Source: Parapedobacter flavus
GTDB taxonomy: Bacteria > Bacteroidota > Bacteroidia > Sphingobacteriales > Sphingobacteriaceae
NCBI RefSeq assembly: GCF_035818675.1
Contig: NZ_JAYKZZ010000001.1
Span: 186,001 to 250,000, forward strand
Reading direction: 5' to 3'
Length of the DNA stretch: 64,000 nt
Shown: positions 8,438-15,951 of the stretch, in pieces
How positions within the stretch are numbered: position 1 is the first letter of the stretch
Layout of the letters: every line of letters starts with the position of its first letter
The notes under the pieces: generated by a model
Told to the model about the DNA's origin: nothing
Database searches by the model: none
Seen by the model: only the letters and a program-made list of their open reading frames with translations
Program-made: the position numbers and the translations under genes

Positions 8438-9685
8438 TTATTTTTTGGGTTTCAGTTGGATAATAACGGGATTATCTTTTTTGTCGCCGTTTTTAAAGTA
8501 ATTTTGCATGGCAGCAGGATAATTATATCCCTTCATTCTGACCTGTTCGTGATAGCTAAACAGCTCCAATGAAGACAAAGAAGCGTATAGGTATTGTCCG
8601 TCATATTTCTTAAAATCATTATCCCACCTGCCTATTACAGGAAGATGATGTGAAAGGCTATCAGGGTCCAATCTATTCAGAGAAATCAGATAATCATTTT
8701 CGAGATCATATACAAAGGAACCGTTTCTTCTAATATTAGCGCTAAGGGAACCGCATTTAACATAAAGGTACTTTCCGATTTGATAGGTATACCCAATGCC
8801 AAATATGTTTTCCGGGTTTTTAAAGAAATAATCCAATTTTTTCCCGAGATACTTCTTGTTTCTGTTGAAATCATAGGGTATCGTGTTCGTGCTTGGAAAA
8901 ACCAGCGTGTAGGCAATAGAAATGCCTTTACTAGTTATTTGGTATATATTATAATCATAATACCTTACGGCATGTAACACCTCGGGATTATCGGTTTCTA
9001 TAAAGCTTGGCCCACCGACAGCAAAATCACCTGTTTTACTATATTTTCCCGTATCGATCTCGAAATATTTACCAAGTACCTGTGTGTTTTTCAACAAAGC
9101 GTATCCATAAAGTGCTTTGTCTTCGCTTTTCTTGTTTTGGTAGTAACTGACGAGTTTGACGGAATCTTTGAAAATGTATTCTTGTGTTGATATGTGGGCA
9201 TTGCTGTTGCGATTATAGTGATCGATTTGTTTTGCATTCGTGTCAAAGACGTAAACATTACTCGCCGTACGTATTTCGATCATATAGTCCGAACTTTTTT
9301 TGTATAATTCAAAACCATATACATCAATATCTTCTGGACTTAATCTACCTCCGATTACTTTACCCACGTCTATTTTGGTCTTATATTTGCCCTTTCTGTC
9401 AAATAGCAATATGCATTTCGTGTCATGGTCAAACACGATGAACAGGCTTTCGGTAACTTCCAATTGACCAATATCTCCAAAAACACTTTCTTTCGTTGTT
9501 TCCAATGGAATGAAATTTATTTCATCAAAAACTTGGGACATATTTCCGCCACTGGCTGTTGTTGGATCTATTCGTAGTGTTCTGATAGTTGATGTATCCA
9601 CCGGACTTTCCTGTCCCTGACTATTATTTACAACGAGCAAAATCGCTACTACCACCAATAGCGTATGTAAAATATATGATCTCAT
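8438..9685 (-). CDS. Secreted six-bladed beta-propeller protein
   Basis: This 415-residue protein begins with a signal peptide (residues 1-24, ending NNSQGQ). Next comes the signature of the Bacteroidota six-bladed beta-propeller family: FDEINFIPLETTKESVFGDI, then IVFDHDTKCILLFDRKGKY with repeated 'lfD..Gky' blade motifs. Members are periplasmic or surface proteins of unknown biochemical function, often encoded next to TlpA-like thiol proteins and small peptides. Here the gene lies between an O-antigen-ligase-like protein (12-base gap) and the barrel protein (17-base gap). It probably recognises or scaffolds a peptide or glycan, which is inference. No catalytic residues are recognisable. Confidence 0.75.
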   Translation of the reverse strand: MRSYILHTLLVVVAILLVVNNSQGQESPVDTSTIRTLRIDPTTASGGNMSQVFDEINFIPLETTKESVFGDIGQLEVTESLFIVFDHDTKCILLFDRKGKYKTKIDVGKVIGGRLSPEDIDVYGFELYKKSSDYMIEIRTASNVYVFDTNAKQIDHYNRNSNAHISTQEYIFKDSVKLVSYYQNKKSEDKALYGYALLKNTQVLGKYFEIDTGKYSKTGDFAVGGPSFIETDNPEVLHAVRYYDYNIYQITSKGISIAYTLVFPSTNTIPYDFNRNKKYLGKKLDYFFKNPENIFGIGYTYQIGKYLYVKCGSLSANIRRNGSFVYDLENDYLISLNRLDPDSLSHHLPVIGRWDNDFKKYDGQYLYASLSSLELFSYHEQVRMKGYNYPAAMQNYFKNGDKKDNPVIIQLKPKK

Positions 9686-9697
9686 GGTTAAATTTAA

Positions 9698-11482
9698 TCA
9701 ACGATGACCGTATTCACAATCAGTCATGTTTTTATCTAAATCTTTACTTATTCGTGCGATTTCATTTTTAATAAAATCAACTTCTTTAGAGGGTATTTTT
9801 ATTGGCATATTCAGCGTATACTTTGCCAAATGTTTCGCTTTATCCAGGTTGAGATTTTTTTGATAAAGCTTTAGCAGTTCTAACCGATTGCTGAATTTGC
9901 TTGGTATATAGTTAACCAACCATTCAAAATTCTCGATTGCCTTTTCGTAGTTTCCTTCTTCTACATAAAGATACGCAAGATTCTCTATACTTTCCTTTGA
10001 GATAAAGTTCCTTTTTGCCTTTTCGATAAGAATGATTGCTTTTTCGATATCGCCATGATGTTCATAAATATAGTTACCGTACTCAGCTAAAAATTTACCG
10101 TCATTTTTTAGTTGGGATAAAATAGAGCTTATTTCAGACTTTCCATCGGTTATGGACACATAAGGAGGGTTTTTTATATCCACCCAGTTATGGATTGCCT
10201 CATACTTTTGATAAACGAAAAACAGTGCAACAAAACAAGATATGAGGATGAGTTGTTTTGAGAATGATATTTTTCCTGCTAATAGGAAGCGACCCTTTTC
10301 TAATATCTTCCAAGAAATTGCTGCATAATATGCAGTTATCAATAGTACGACATTAATATGAAGCGTGTAATAGGTTAAGGAACATGCTAATATGATAGTG
10401 AACGTTGTTTTTATCATTTTTAACAGGTCAATTTCGGCTGGTATTGCTGGTATTCTAAAATAAAAAAAACGTACGATCAGGTAGCATAATAAAACAAATA
10501 GAGGCGCACCAATGGAAAGAAATAGTTGGACAAATTCATTAAAAATTACATACGATTCACCCGCATTTAAAAAGTAGCCGAGATCCGGCGAGGTTACTAT
10601 ACTAAAATAATCTGCTTGCCATTGTGGATAGTACCACGTAAAATTCCCCAAGCCAACACCACTAAACCAATATTCCTTAACATTTGAAAAAGCGATGTCT
10701 AACATCAACACTCTTCCAATAGATGAATCTTCTTTGATGTGGAAAAGGTAGTTTAGCAGATATAAAAAGAGCAAACTGAAAGCGAAAAGCAGTGACACTT
10801 TGACATATATGGATTGCCGCTTTATCCAATTAAAAAGGACAGGAAAACAGAAAGCCAGAAAAACGGCTATCATAGCAGTTCTAGATTTCACAAAGAATAT
10901 GATTAATAAGATTGCTATTACGTATAGGCTAAAAAGCAGCTTATAGTATCCGCCACTAAGATTTTTACTAGCCAAGTATTGGCATAAAGGTATAAAAACA
11001 ATACTATAGATGGCAAAAACCCCGGTATTGTAGAAGCTAAGCTTGTCACTCATTTCTCCAATATATAAATGATATGCAGTGTATACGAATTGAATTAAAT
11101 ATAAGAAAAGGACAATATACATTATCTGCTTTAGCCGATGTAGCGAAAGAGATTTAAGAAGGAAAAAATGAACAACAAATGCAGCCAGAACGGAAGCATA
11201 TTCATTGCCGCTATCTATCCAATAAAGATGAAAAAAAAGGGGGATTATGATTAAGATAGAACTATCGTCATCGTCGAATATAGAAAGCAAAGACCATATG
11301 ACGGTTGCAATAGCTATTGTAAAAGCAATCGTATAGTTTCCATGTTCATATGTTTCAAAATTGAATGCAAACGGATAGTCGGTTAAGGAGTATATAAAAG
11401 TTCCTATAAAAGATAATATTACTGTAGCCTCTTTGCTGATTTTAATAAAATGCCGATATGTTAATAGATTGATGCTACTCAT
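9698..11482 (-). CDS. O-antigen ligase/Wzy-like membrane protein with C-terminal TPR domain
   Basis: The first ~420 residues contain about ten hydrophobic helices. They include the Wzy_C/O-ligase hallmarks: VKSRTAMIAV near 198-207, GRVLMLDIAFSNVKEYWFSG near 257-275, GVGLGNFTWY, and a long extracytoplasmic loop ending in IFNEFVQLFLSIG (~313-325). That last motif corresponds to the HNEF.Q of ligases, with Phe314 where His is usual. Residues ~455-570 form TPR-type helix pairs (EYGNYIYEHHGDIEKAIILI, YVEEGNYEKAIENFEWL). This architecture is shared by O-antigen ligases, polymerases and PglL-type protein O-oligosaccharyltransferases. No LPS or polysaccharide genes are nearby. It overlaps the MauE gene by 8 bases, so glycosylation of an exported peptide is a reasonable hypothesis. 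Confidence 0.82.
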   Translation of the reverse strand: MSSINLLTYRHFIKISKEATVILSFIGTFIYSLTDYPFAFNFETYEHGNYTIAFTIAIATVIWSLLSIFDDDDSSILIIIPLFFHLYWIDSGNEYASVLAAFVVHFFLLKSLSLHRLKQIMYIVLFLYLIQFVYTAYHLYIGEMSDKLSFYNTGVFAIYSIVFIPLCQYLASKNLSGGYYKLLFSLYVIAILLIIFFVKSRTAMIAVFLAFCFPVLFNWIKRQSIYVKVSLLFAFSLLFLYLLNYLFHIKEDSSIGRVLMLDIAFSNVKEYWFSGVGLGNFTWYYPQWQADYFSIVTSPDLGYFLNAGESYVIFNEFVQLFLSIGAPLFVLLCYLIVRFFYFRIPAIPAEIDLLKMIKTTFTIILACSLTYYTLHINVVLLITAYYAAISWKILEKGRFLLAGKISFSKQLILISCFVALFFVYQKYEAIHNWVDIKNPPYVSITDGKSEISSILSQLKNDGKFLAEYGNYIYEHHGDIEKAIILIEKAKRNFISKESIENLAYLYVEEGNYEKAIENFEWLVNYIPSKFSNRLELLKLYQKNLNLDKAKHLAKYTLNMPIKIPSKEVDFIKNEIARISKDLDKNMTDCEYGHR

Positions 11483-11912
11483 TTTTTAAATCGAATCTAT
11501 TGGCAAAAAAGAGCCCTCCAGATATGACTAAGAATGCCCCATTAAAGTATATATGCTGAGACCAGGACAGCGCTTCAATAAATCCGCCACAACTACAAGG
11601 TAAGTATGGGCTGAAATTAAACATCATCAAGAGGTATCCTGTGAATATAAAGAAAAGGAAAAAAGAAAGAAGGTATCCTATATAGGTCGTTTTTTCAAAG
11701 AACAAAGAAAAAGGAACAAAAAGCTCTATTATTATAATTAAAATGCCTACTGTTTTTGCATCTATATTTGATAAAAATGGAGATTTCTCGAGATTGTTTA
11801 TAAAGTAATCAAAATTCGATGCTTTTGAAAAGACAGAGTATGAAAATACTGCAAATATCAAGCAATGTAGGAAAAAAAGTAAATATTTCCTATACTTATA
11901 GACTAATATCAT
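11475..11912 (-). CDS. MauE/DoxX-like redox-associated membrane protein
   Basis: This 145-residue protein has four hydrophobic segments (about residues 9-25, 52-70, 76-95 and 120-138). Its second half carries the motif PCSCGGFIEALSWSQHIYFN. The C-x-C-G-G...W..H...N pattern is typical of MauE-type members of the DoxX superfamily, which act with thiol-disulfide proteins in the periplasm. The gene overlaps both neighbours, by 17 bases upstream and 8 downstream, so it is firmly embedded in the operon. The two small peptides at the head of the operon each keep two Cys residues, so disulfide formation or shuffling on them is a sensible guess for its role. Confidence 0.78.
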   Translation of the reverse strand: MILVYKYRKYLLFFLHCLIFAVFSYSVFSKASNFDYFINNLEKSPFLSNIDAKTVGILIIIIELFVPFSLFFEKTTYIGYLLSFFLFFIFTGYLLMMFNFSPYLPCSCGGFIEALSWSQHIYFNGAFLVISGGLFFANRFDLKNE

Positions 11913-12942
11913 AGACTAATATCTTGTCTGTATACTGTAGTACCAAGGTGTTTTCATCTGCAAAAAAATCTATAATACGATTATTGTCAATTCGTTTAAG
12001 GTAGATAGTGCCAACATATTTTAGTTCATCCTCAATATCGTATACATCAATCAGGTCACTGGTTCCTCTTGGAAAATTATCTTTGTCATTATCCGCGCTC
12101 ACATACGAGTTAACAAACAAAAAATTATCGAATGTTTGTACCAATTGATTAACCGGCCTCGGTGCCTTAACGAACTTTGTGATAGTCCCATTTCGAATGG
12201 TAACCGTTTTAGGCTCTGTAGTTATGGTATCGATTGTATGATATAACAACTCTTTATTAAGACCGGAGTCTATTAATGCAATCGTATTATTATAATAGTT
12301 GACATACAATAGATCTCCGTTATATTTTTGCAAAATACCGTCGTCAGTCATCGACCGCCTTATTATATTGCTCGACTTTATAATATGCTCTTTACCATTT
12401 TCGTCAAATTGAATGTGGGTCAGAATGGTTTCATTCCTTTTGTCGCCCTGTATGAACGTATAAAAGCTGTTTTCTGAAGCCCTGACTGCTTTTTCAAAAA
12501 ATGTTGTAAACACGAATATTGACGTTATTTCTTGGGTCTTGGTATCGAATACGAATATTTTATTGTCATTATTACAATGTATATCAATAAGCTTTTTATC
12601 ATAGGGGGGTATTGATATACTAAAAATGTTTTCCGGAATTATTTCATTGGGTAGTTGAATGGTTTCTTTCGTATGATCGGGGTTAAATACAACCAAGTTG
12701 CTTGCATTTAACTCGTGAATGATGACTTTATCATGATCTGCCCCAACAATCCTATAATATCCTTTATTAAGACCGTATTTTTGTTCAAGAGATAGGTTCA
12801 GCGATAAAAGCTTTCTTTCAAAGCCCCCATTTTTCAAATACTGATCGCTTATTCTATTTGTTGAAAAATTATAATAAAGAAAGGCTAAAACGGCCATTGA
12901 TATTGCAATACCAAAAATTATAAGGTATATGTGTCTTTTCAT
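11896..12942 (-). CDS. Membrane-anchored beta-rich protein of unknown function
   Basis: I do not recognise a family with confidence. The 348-residue protein has one N-terminal hydrophobic segment (residues ~5-24, after MKRH) that could be an uncleaved signal anchor. The extracytoplasmic part is almost all beta, with repeated blade-like units (VVFNPDHTKETIQL, IFVFDTKTQEITSIFVF, YVNYYNNTIALIDSG, IDVYDIEDELKYVGTIYL). This suggests a divergent beta-propeller related in style to the protein encoded at 8438-9685. It is the first gene after the terminator that follows the two small peptide genes, and it overlaps the MauE gene by 17 bases. Its place in the operon suggests a peptide-handling or surface role. 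Confidence 0.55.
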   Translation of the reverse strand: MKRHIYLIIFGIAISMAVLAFLYYNFSTNRISDQYLKNGGFERKLLSLNLSLEQKYGLNKGYYRIVGADHDKVIIHELNASNLVVFNPDHTKETIQLPNEIIPENIFSISIPPYDKKLIDIHCNNDNKIFVFDTKTQEITSIFVFTTFFEKAVRASENSFYTFIQGDKRNETILTHIQFDENGKEHIIKSSNIIRRSMTDDGILQKYNGDLLYVNYYNNTIALIDSGLNKELLYHTIDTITTEPKTVTIRNGTITKFVKAPRPVNQLVQTFDNFLFVNSYVSADNDKDNFPRGTSDLIDVYDIEDELKYVGTIYLKRIDNNRIIDFFADENTLVLQYTDKILVYDISL

Positions 12943-12953
12943 AGTAAAGGTTT

Positions 12954-12978
12954 AAAAAAGGGGCTACACGCCCCTTTT
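12954..12978 (-). terminator. Intrinsic terminator (or attenuator) just after the peptide genes
   Basis: On the minus strand the arms AAAAGGGGC and GCCCCTTTT (12978-12970 and 12964-12956) pair around the 5-base loop GTGTA, and the second arm runs into six T residues. The hairpin starts 2 bases after the stop of the 12980-13177 peptide gene and ends 11 bases before the start of the next gene. It would give abundant short mRNA for the two peptides with limited read-through into the long operon. The arms are nearly symmetrical, so it could also act on the other strand, but no plus-strand gene needs it. Confidence 0.75.
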
Positions 12979-12979
12979 C

Positions 12980-13177
12980 TTAATCAATAATAATGGTGAG
13001 AACCCCCGGGATAACTTTATCTTTCAAAGGCCAAGGCAAATGAACAACCATACAAGTGTTTGAGTGCGGAGCCGCACACTCTCCGTCATTTCCTCCTTCA
13101 ACGTCTGCTCTAACGTTGTTAATTGTAAATGCAGCAACGATTGCAGCAGTTAACCCTAAAATTGTTTTCTTTTTCAT
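12980..13177 (-). CDS. Small secreted Cys-containing peptide (paralogue 1)
   Basis: This 65-residue product has a lysine-rich start (MKKKT), a hydrophobic core (ILGLTAAIVAAFTI) and a likely signal peptidase I site at NNVRA|DV. The mature peptide of about 40 residues begins DVEGGNDGEC, contains a C-x7-C pair within ECAAPHSNTC, and ends in GVLTIIID. The adjacent 13195-13392 gene encodes a clear paralogue: they share KKT-LGLT-AI, TIN-V-AD, the C-x7-C with P-SNTC, and the terminal GVL. It is loosely reminiscent of short Bacteroidota exported peptides such as the NVEAL group, but I do not see that family's motif. A terminator directly follows. Possible roles include a signal, bacteriocin or surface peptide; none is shown. 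Confidence 0.7.
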   Translation of the reverse strand: MKKKTILGLTAAIVAAFTINNVRADVEGGNDGECAAPHSNTCMVVHLPWPLKDKVIPGVLTIIID

Positions 13178-13194
13178 GCTATTAACGTTTAAAA

Positions 13195-13392
13195 CTATTC
13201 AATGTGTAATACTCCTTTTTTGGATGATATCAATTGACCATCTTTGTTGTAGATGTTGTAGCAAGTGTTTGAGAGAGGTTCTTTACATTTTCCTCCACTA
13301 CCCCCACCTGACTCAGTGTCTGCCATAACGCCGTTAATTGTAAGCGCCGAAATAATTGCGAGGGTTAATCCTAAAGCTGTTTTCTTTTCCAT
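13195..13392 (-). CDS. Small secreted Cys-containing peptide (paralogue 2)
   Basis: This is the first gene of the minus-strand operon, 17 bases upstream of its paralogue and also 65 residues long. The leader is MEKKTALGLTLAIISALTIN with probable cleavage at GVMA|DT. The mature part starts DTESGGGSGG, then KCKEPLSNTC (the same C-x7-C pair as its neighbour), and ends KKGVLHIE. The tail between the second Cys and the end differs strongly from paralogue 1 (NIYNKDGQLISS against VVHLPWPLKDKVIP), while leader and Cys region are conserved. That is the pattern expected of duplicated peptide precursors diversifying in the active part. No Shine-Dalgarno site is evident, as is usual here. Confidence 0.7.
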   Translation of the reverse strand: MEKKTALGLTLAIISALTINGVMADTESGGGSGGKCKEPLSNTCYNIYNKDGQLISSKKGVLHIE

Positions 13393-13871
13393 GATGTTAA
13401 TAAAATTTAGCGAAAATAAATGACCTGCAAGCTACAATACCGTTTCTGTTTAAAATTTAAACCGATTTTTGAGCCTGTATTGCACTGCAAATATTCTATT
13501 TTATTAATGGCAAATCAAAGATATTCAGCTGATTATTTGTTTATGCGCCCTGTTGGTTTGTCAATAGAGGCTGATTATTTGTATTGCTATAGTATCGCAA
13601 CTCTAAGTATACGATTGCTCCGAAATCGTACTTGTGCTAACACCGTATGAAAGGGTTGCTGAAGGTTGGCGGATCTTGATACTGAATCTGAATCTAAAAA
13701 TAGTGCCGCCATTTATGATAAAAACTCCCCTTAACAAAACTAAACCAATGCTTTACAAAGTATGGGGTGCTGGGGTCGTTGATAGAAGACTGGAAAACTA
13801 TCTTTGAAGAAATTGTTGTAAACAAGCTCTAATAAATAAGGTAATATCACTAACAAAATTGAAAAAATCTG
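13393..13871 (+). other. Gene-free divergent intergenic region at the right edge of the AT-rich island
   Basis: These 479 bases separate the divergently transcribed peptide operon and transglutaminase-like gene and must hold both promoters. On the minus strand TATTTTCG, one mismatch from TAnnTTTG, lies about 25 bases ahead of the peptide start, but no good -33 element is spaced correctly. A 76-codon plus-strand frame at 13420-13650 has no signal peptide, domain or partner, and I do not call it. No tRNA, repeat or insertion-sequence end was recognised. Confidence 0.5.
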
Positions 13872-15836
13872 ATGAATATATCCGTTAAGATAACTTGCCT
13901 GGCCGCCTTGTTATCCTTTGGATTAACGATACCATTATCGTGCACCAACCTGCAAGTCGGTGATATCGACGATGTATTGCGGCAAGCCGGAGGAAACAGG
14001 GGAGAGTTGGAGTATGTACTTGCCCACTATTCCCGAAACCCAGAAGATAGCCTGAAACACAGAGCGGCGGAATACCTTATTAAAAATATGGCCTTCCATT
14101 ATTCATTTGTGATGGATGAGACCATTGAAAACTTCCATGCTCAAATAGAGCATGCCATGGACAGCTTGCGGGATGCACCTTTCCCTATCAAGGACAGCGT
14201 TTACCAGACTATATTGTTAAAAAATGAAAACCTTAATTACAGGAAAATAGCAGATGCGAAAGTTATTACGGCAGAATACCTAATCAGTAATATCGAGCAT
14301 TCATTTAAGGTATGGAATAACGAACCTTGGTCGCAGCATCTGTCATTTGAGGAATTTTGTGAGTTTATCCTGCCGTACAAAGTGATTGAAGGGCAGGTGT
14401 TGGATGATTGGAAGCAGTTCTTTTATGAAAGATACAACAAACTGTTAATGCCCCTGAGTTATTCGTCAATTTATTCAAACAGCTCGTACAATGCGGCAAA
14501 TACAATCAATGCGGCGCTGCGGAATGAGATGCACCCAATGTTGAATTCGGAAAGCCATACACCCATCATTAAGCTAAAGACATTGCTAAGTATCCCATCC
14601 GGACCCTGTAATGAGTACGGGACGTTGGCCAATGCCGTAATGCGAGCAAACGGCATACCCACGGGTATGGATTTCACCCCGCAATGGCCGTTCAGGAGCC
14701 TGGGGCATTCGTGGGATTTTCTTCATGAAAATACCAAGAAAAATACGGTATTCGAAGGGGCTAACTCGACTATTGGAAGCCCCCATAAGAAAGATCACAT
14801 CATGGCCAAGGTATATCGGCGTACATATGGAATAAATAAGGAATTAGAGTTGTTGATCAAAAACGAACAAACTGTTCCCCGGATCTTTTCGACACCGTAT
14901 ATTCTAGATGTCACGGACGAATACATGTCAACCATTGATATTGAATTAAACGTCAAAACGGATAATGACTACGTGTATCTGGCAGTTTTTAACAATAGGA
15001 ACTGGGAAGTTTTAGCTTGGGGAGAAAACAAACGGGGTAAAGCGAGTTTTAAAAGCATCGGTAAAGACGTGCTCTACTTGCCCGTTAATTACGGCTATGA
15101 TGGCGTTGAGCCCATCGGAGCCCCGTTTATCGTCTATTTGGGTAATAAAATCCAAACGATCAAAGCCGACACCTCACGAAAGCAAACGTTGAAACTACAG
15201 CGGAAATTCCCGTTGCTTTCGGCGGCCTATCGTACCAACCTGAGAAAAATCGGTGCTAAGATCCAGGGCGCCAACCGGAGCGATTTTAGCGATTCGGTGA
15301 CGTTCCACGTGTTTGACAACTTCGAGAATGAGGTGGCGCTCAATCCGGAACGGAAGCGATATCGGTATTGGCGGGTATTGTCTGCACCGCATGGTCATTC
15401 GAACGTCGCCGAGCTGCGGTTTTTCAAGCGGGGGAACGCGCCTGTCGTAGGCGACATTATGGGCACAGACGGGTCTTTCCGAACAGAGGACGGCTATACA
15501 AAACAGGCAGCTTTTGATGGCGACCTGTTAACCTTCTTCGATGCTCCGAATGGTTCGGGTAGTTGGATTGGCATGGATTTCAAGGACTCGGTCGCCATTG
15601 ACCGTGTAACATGCATTATGCGCGGGGATGGAAACGAGGTTGAAATAGGTGATGAATACGAATTGGCCTACTGGATGGAGGGACAGTGGGTTTCGCTGGG
15701 AAAGAAAATCGCAAAAGACCTGGTCTTGGAGTTTGCGAATTGCCCGTCTGATGCGTTATTCATTCTTCACAATAGAACGAAGGGCAAAGAGGAACGAATA
15801 TTCACCTACGAAAACGGACAACAGGTGTGGTGGTAA
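13872..15836 (+). CDS. Exported transglutaminase-like protein with a C-terminal discoidin-like domain
   Basis: The 654-residue product starts with an export signal (residues 1-24, ending PLSC; only a weak lipobox). Residues ~180-310 carry a transglutaminase-like core: a candidate nucleophile Cys246 in GPCNEYGTLANAVMRANGI, and His279 in SLGHSWDF. This is the pattern of papain-fold transglutaminase-like proteins of Bacteroidota. Residues ~340-470 form a beta-rich linker. The last ~160 (RYRYWRVLSAPHGHSNVAEL to the end) resemble an F5/8-type carbohydrate-binding jelly roll. GC rises through the gene, so it straddles the island edge. An EEP nuclease-fold gene and a GH92 mannosidase follow. It could be a peptidase or deglycosylase-like enzyme for glycopeptides, but that is inference. 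Confidence 0.7.
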   Translation: MNISVKITCLAALLSFGLTIPLSCTNLQVGDIDDVLRQAGGNRGELEYVLAHYSRNPEDSLKHRAAEYLIKNMAFHYSFVMDETIENFHAQIEHAMDSLRDAPFPIKDSVYQTILLKNENLNYRKIADAKVITAEYLISNIEHSFKVWNNEPWSQHLSFEEFCEFILPYKVIEGQVLDDWKQFFYERYNKLLMPLSYSSIYSNSSYNAANTINAALRNEMHPMLNSESHTPIIKLKTLLSIPSGPCNEYGTLANAVMRANGIPTGMDFTPQWPFRSLGHSWDFLHENTKKNTVFEGANSTIGSPHKKDHIMAKVYRRTYGINKELELLIKNEQTVPRIFSTPYILDVTDEYMSTIDIELNVKTDNDYVYLAVFNNRNWEVLAWGENKRGKASFKSIGKDVLYLPVNYGYDGVEPIGAPFIVYLGNKIQTIKADTSRKQTLKLQRKFPLLSAAYRTNLRKIGAKIQGANRSDFSDSVTFHVFDNFENEVALNPERKRYRYWRVLSAPHGHSNVAELRFFKRGNAPVVGDIMGTDGSFRTEDGYTKQAAFDGDLLTFFDAPNGSGSWIGMDFKDSVAIDRVTCIMRGDGNEVEIGDEYELAYWMEGQWVSLGKKIAKDLVLEFANCPSDALFILHNRTKGKEERIFTYENGQQVWW

Positions 15837-15941
15837 ATGTTTTTAACGCCAGCCCAGCGCTCCATTCCGAAATATCACCAGTTGTCCGATGCTTACAATG
15901 ACAGTTTGCGAAAAATAGGAAATAGTTTAAACGATTTAGCT

Positions 15942-15949
15942 TAACTTTG
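15942..15949 (+). promoter_or_regulatory. Possible -7 promoter element (TAACTTTG)
   Basis: This octamer matches the Bacteroidota -7 consensus TAnnTTTG perfectly and lies in the 115-base gap before the EEP gene. It ends only 2 bases before the ATG at 15952, so the transcript would start at or inside the start codon and be nearly leaderless. No TTG is seen 19-21 bases upstream. It may be a chance match. Confidence 0.25.
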
Positions 15950-15951
15950 AC

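Noticed and set aside
13420..13650. Plus-strand 76-codon frame in the peptide/transglutaminase intergenic region
   Set aside because: Its Tyr/Arg/Cys-rich translation matches nothing I recognise, and it overlaps the region that must hold the peptide promoter.
13731..13832. Short open tail ending in a Glu/Ile-rich stretch (DWKTIFEEIVVNKL), considered as a transposase or gene remnant
   Set aside because: About 30 codons with no start or terminal repeats; not enough to assign to any insertion sequence.
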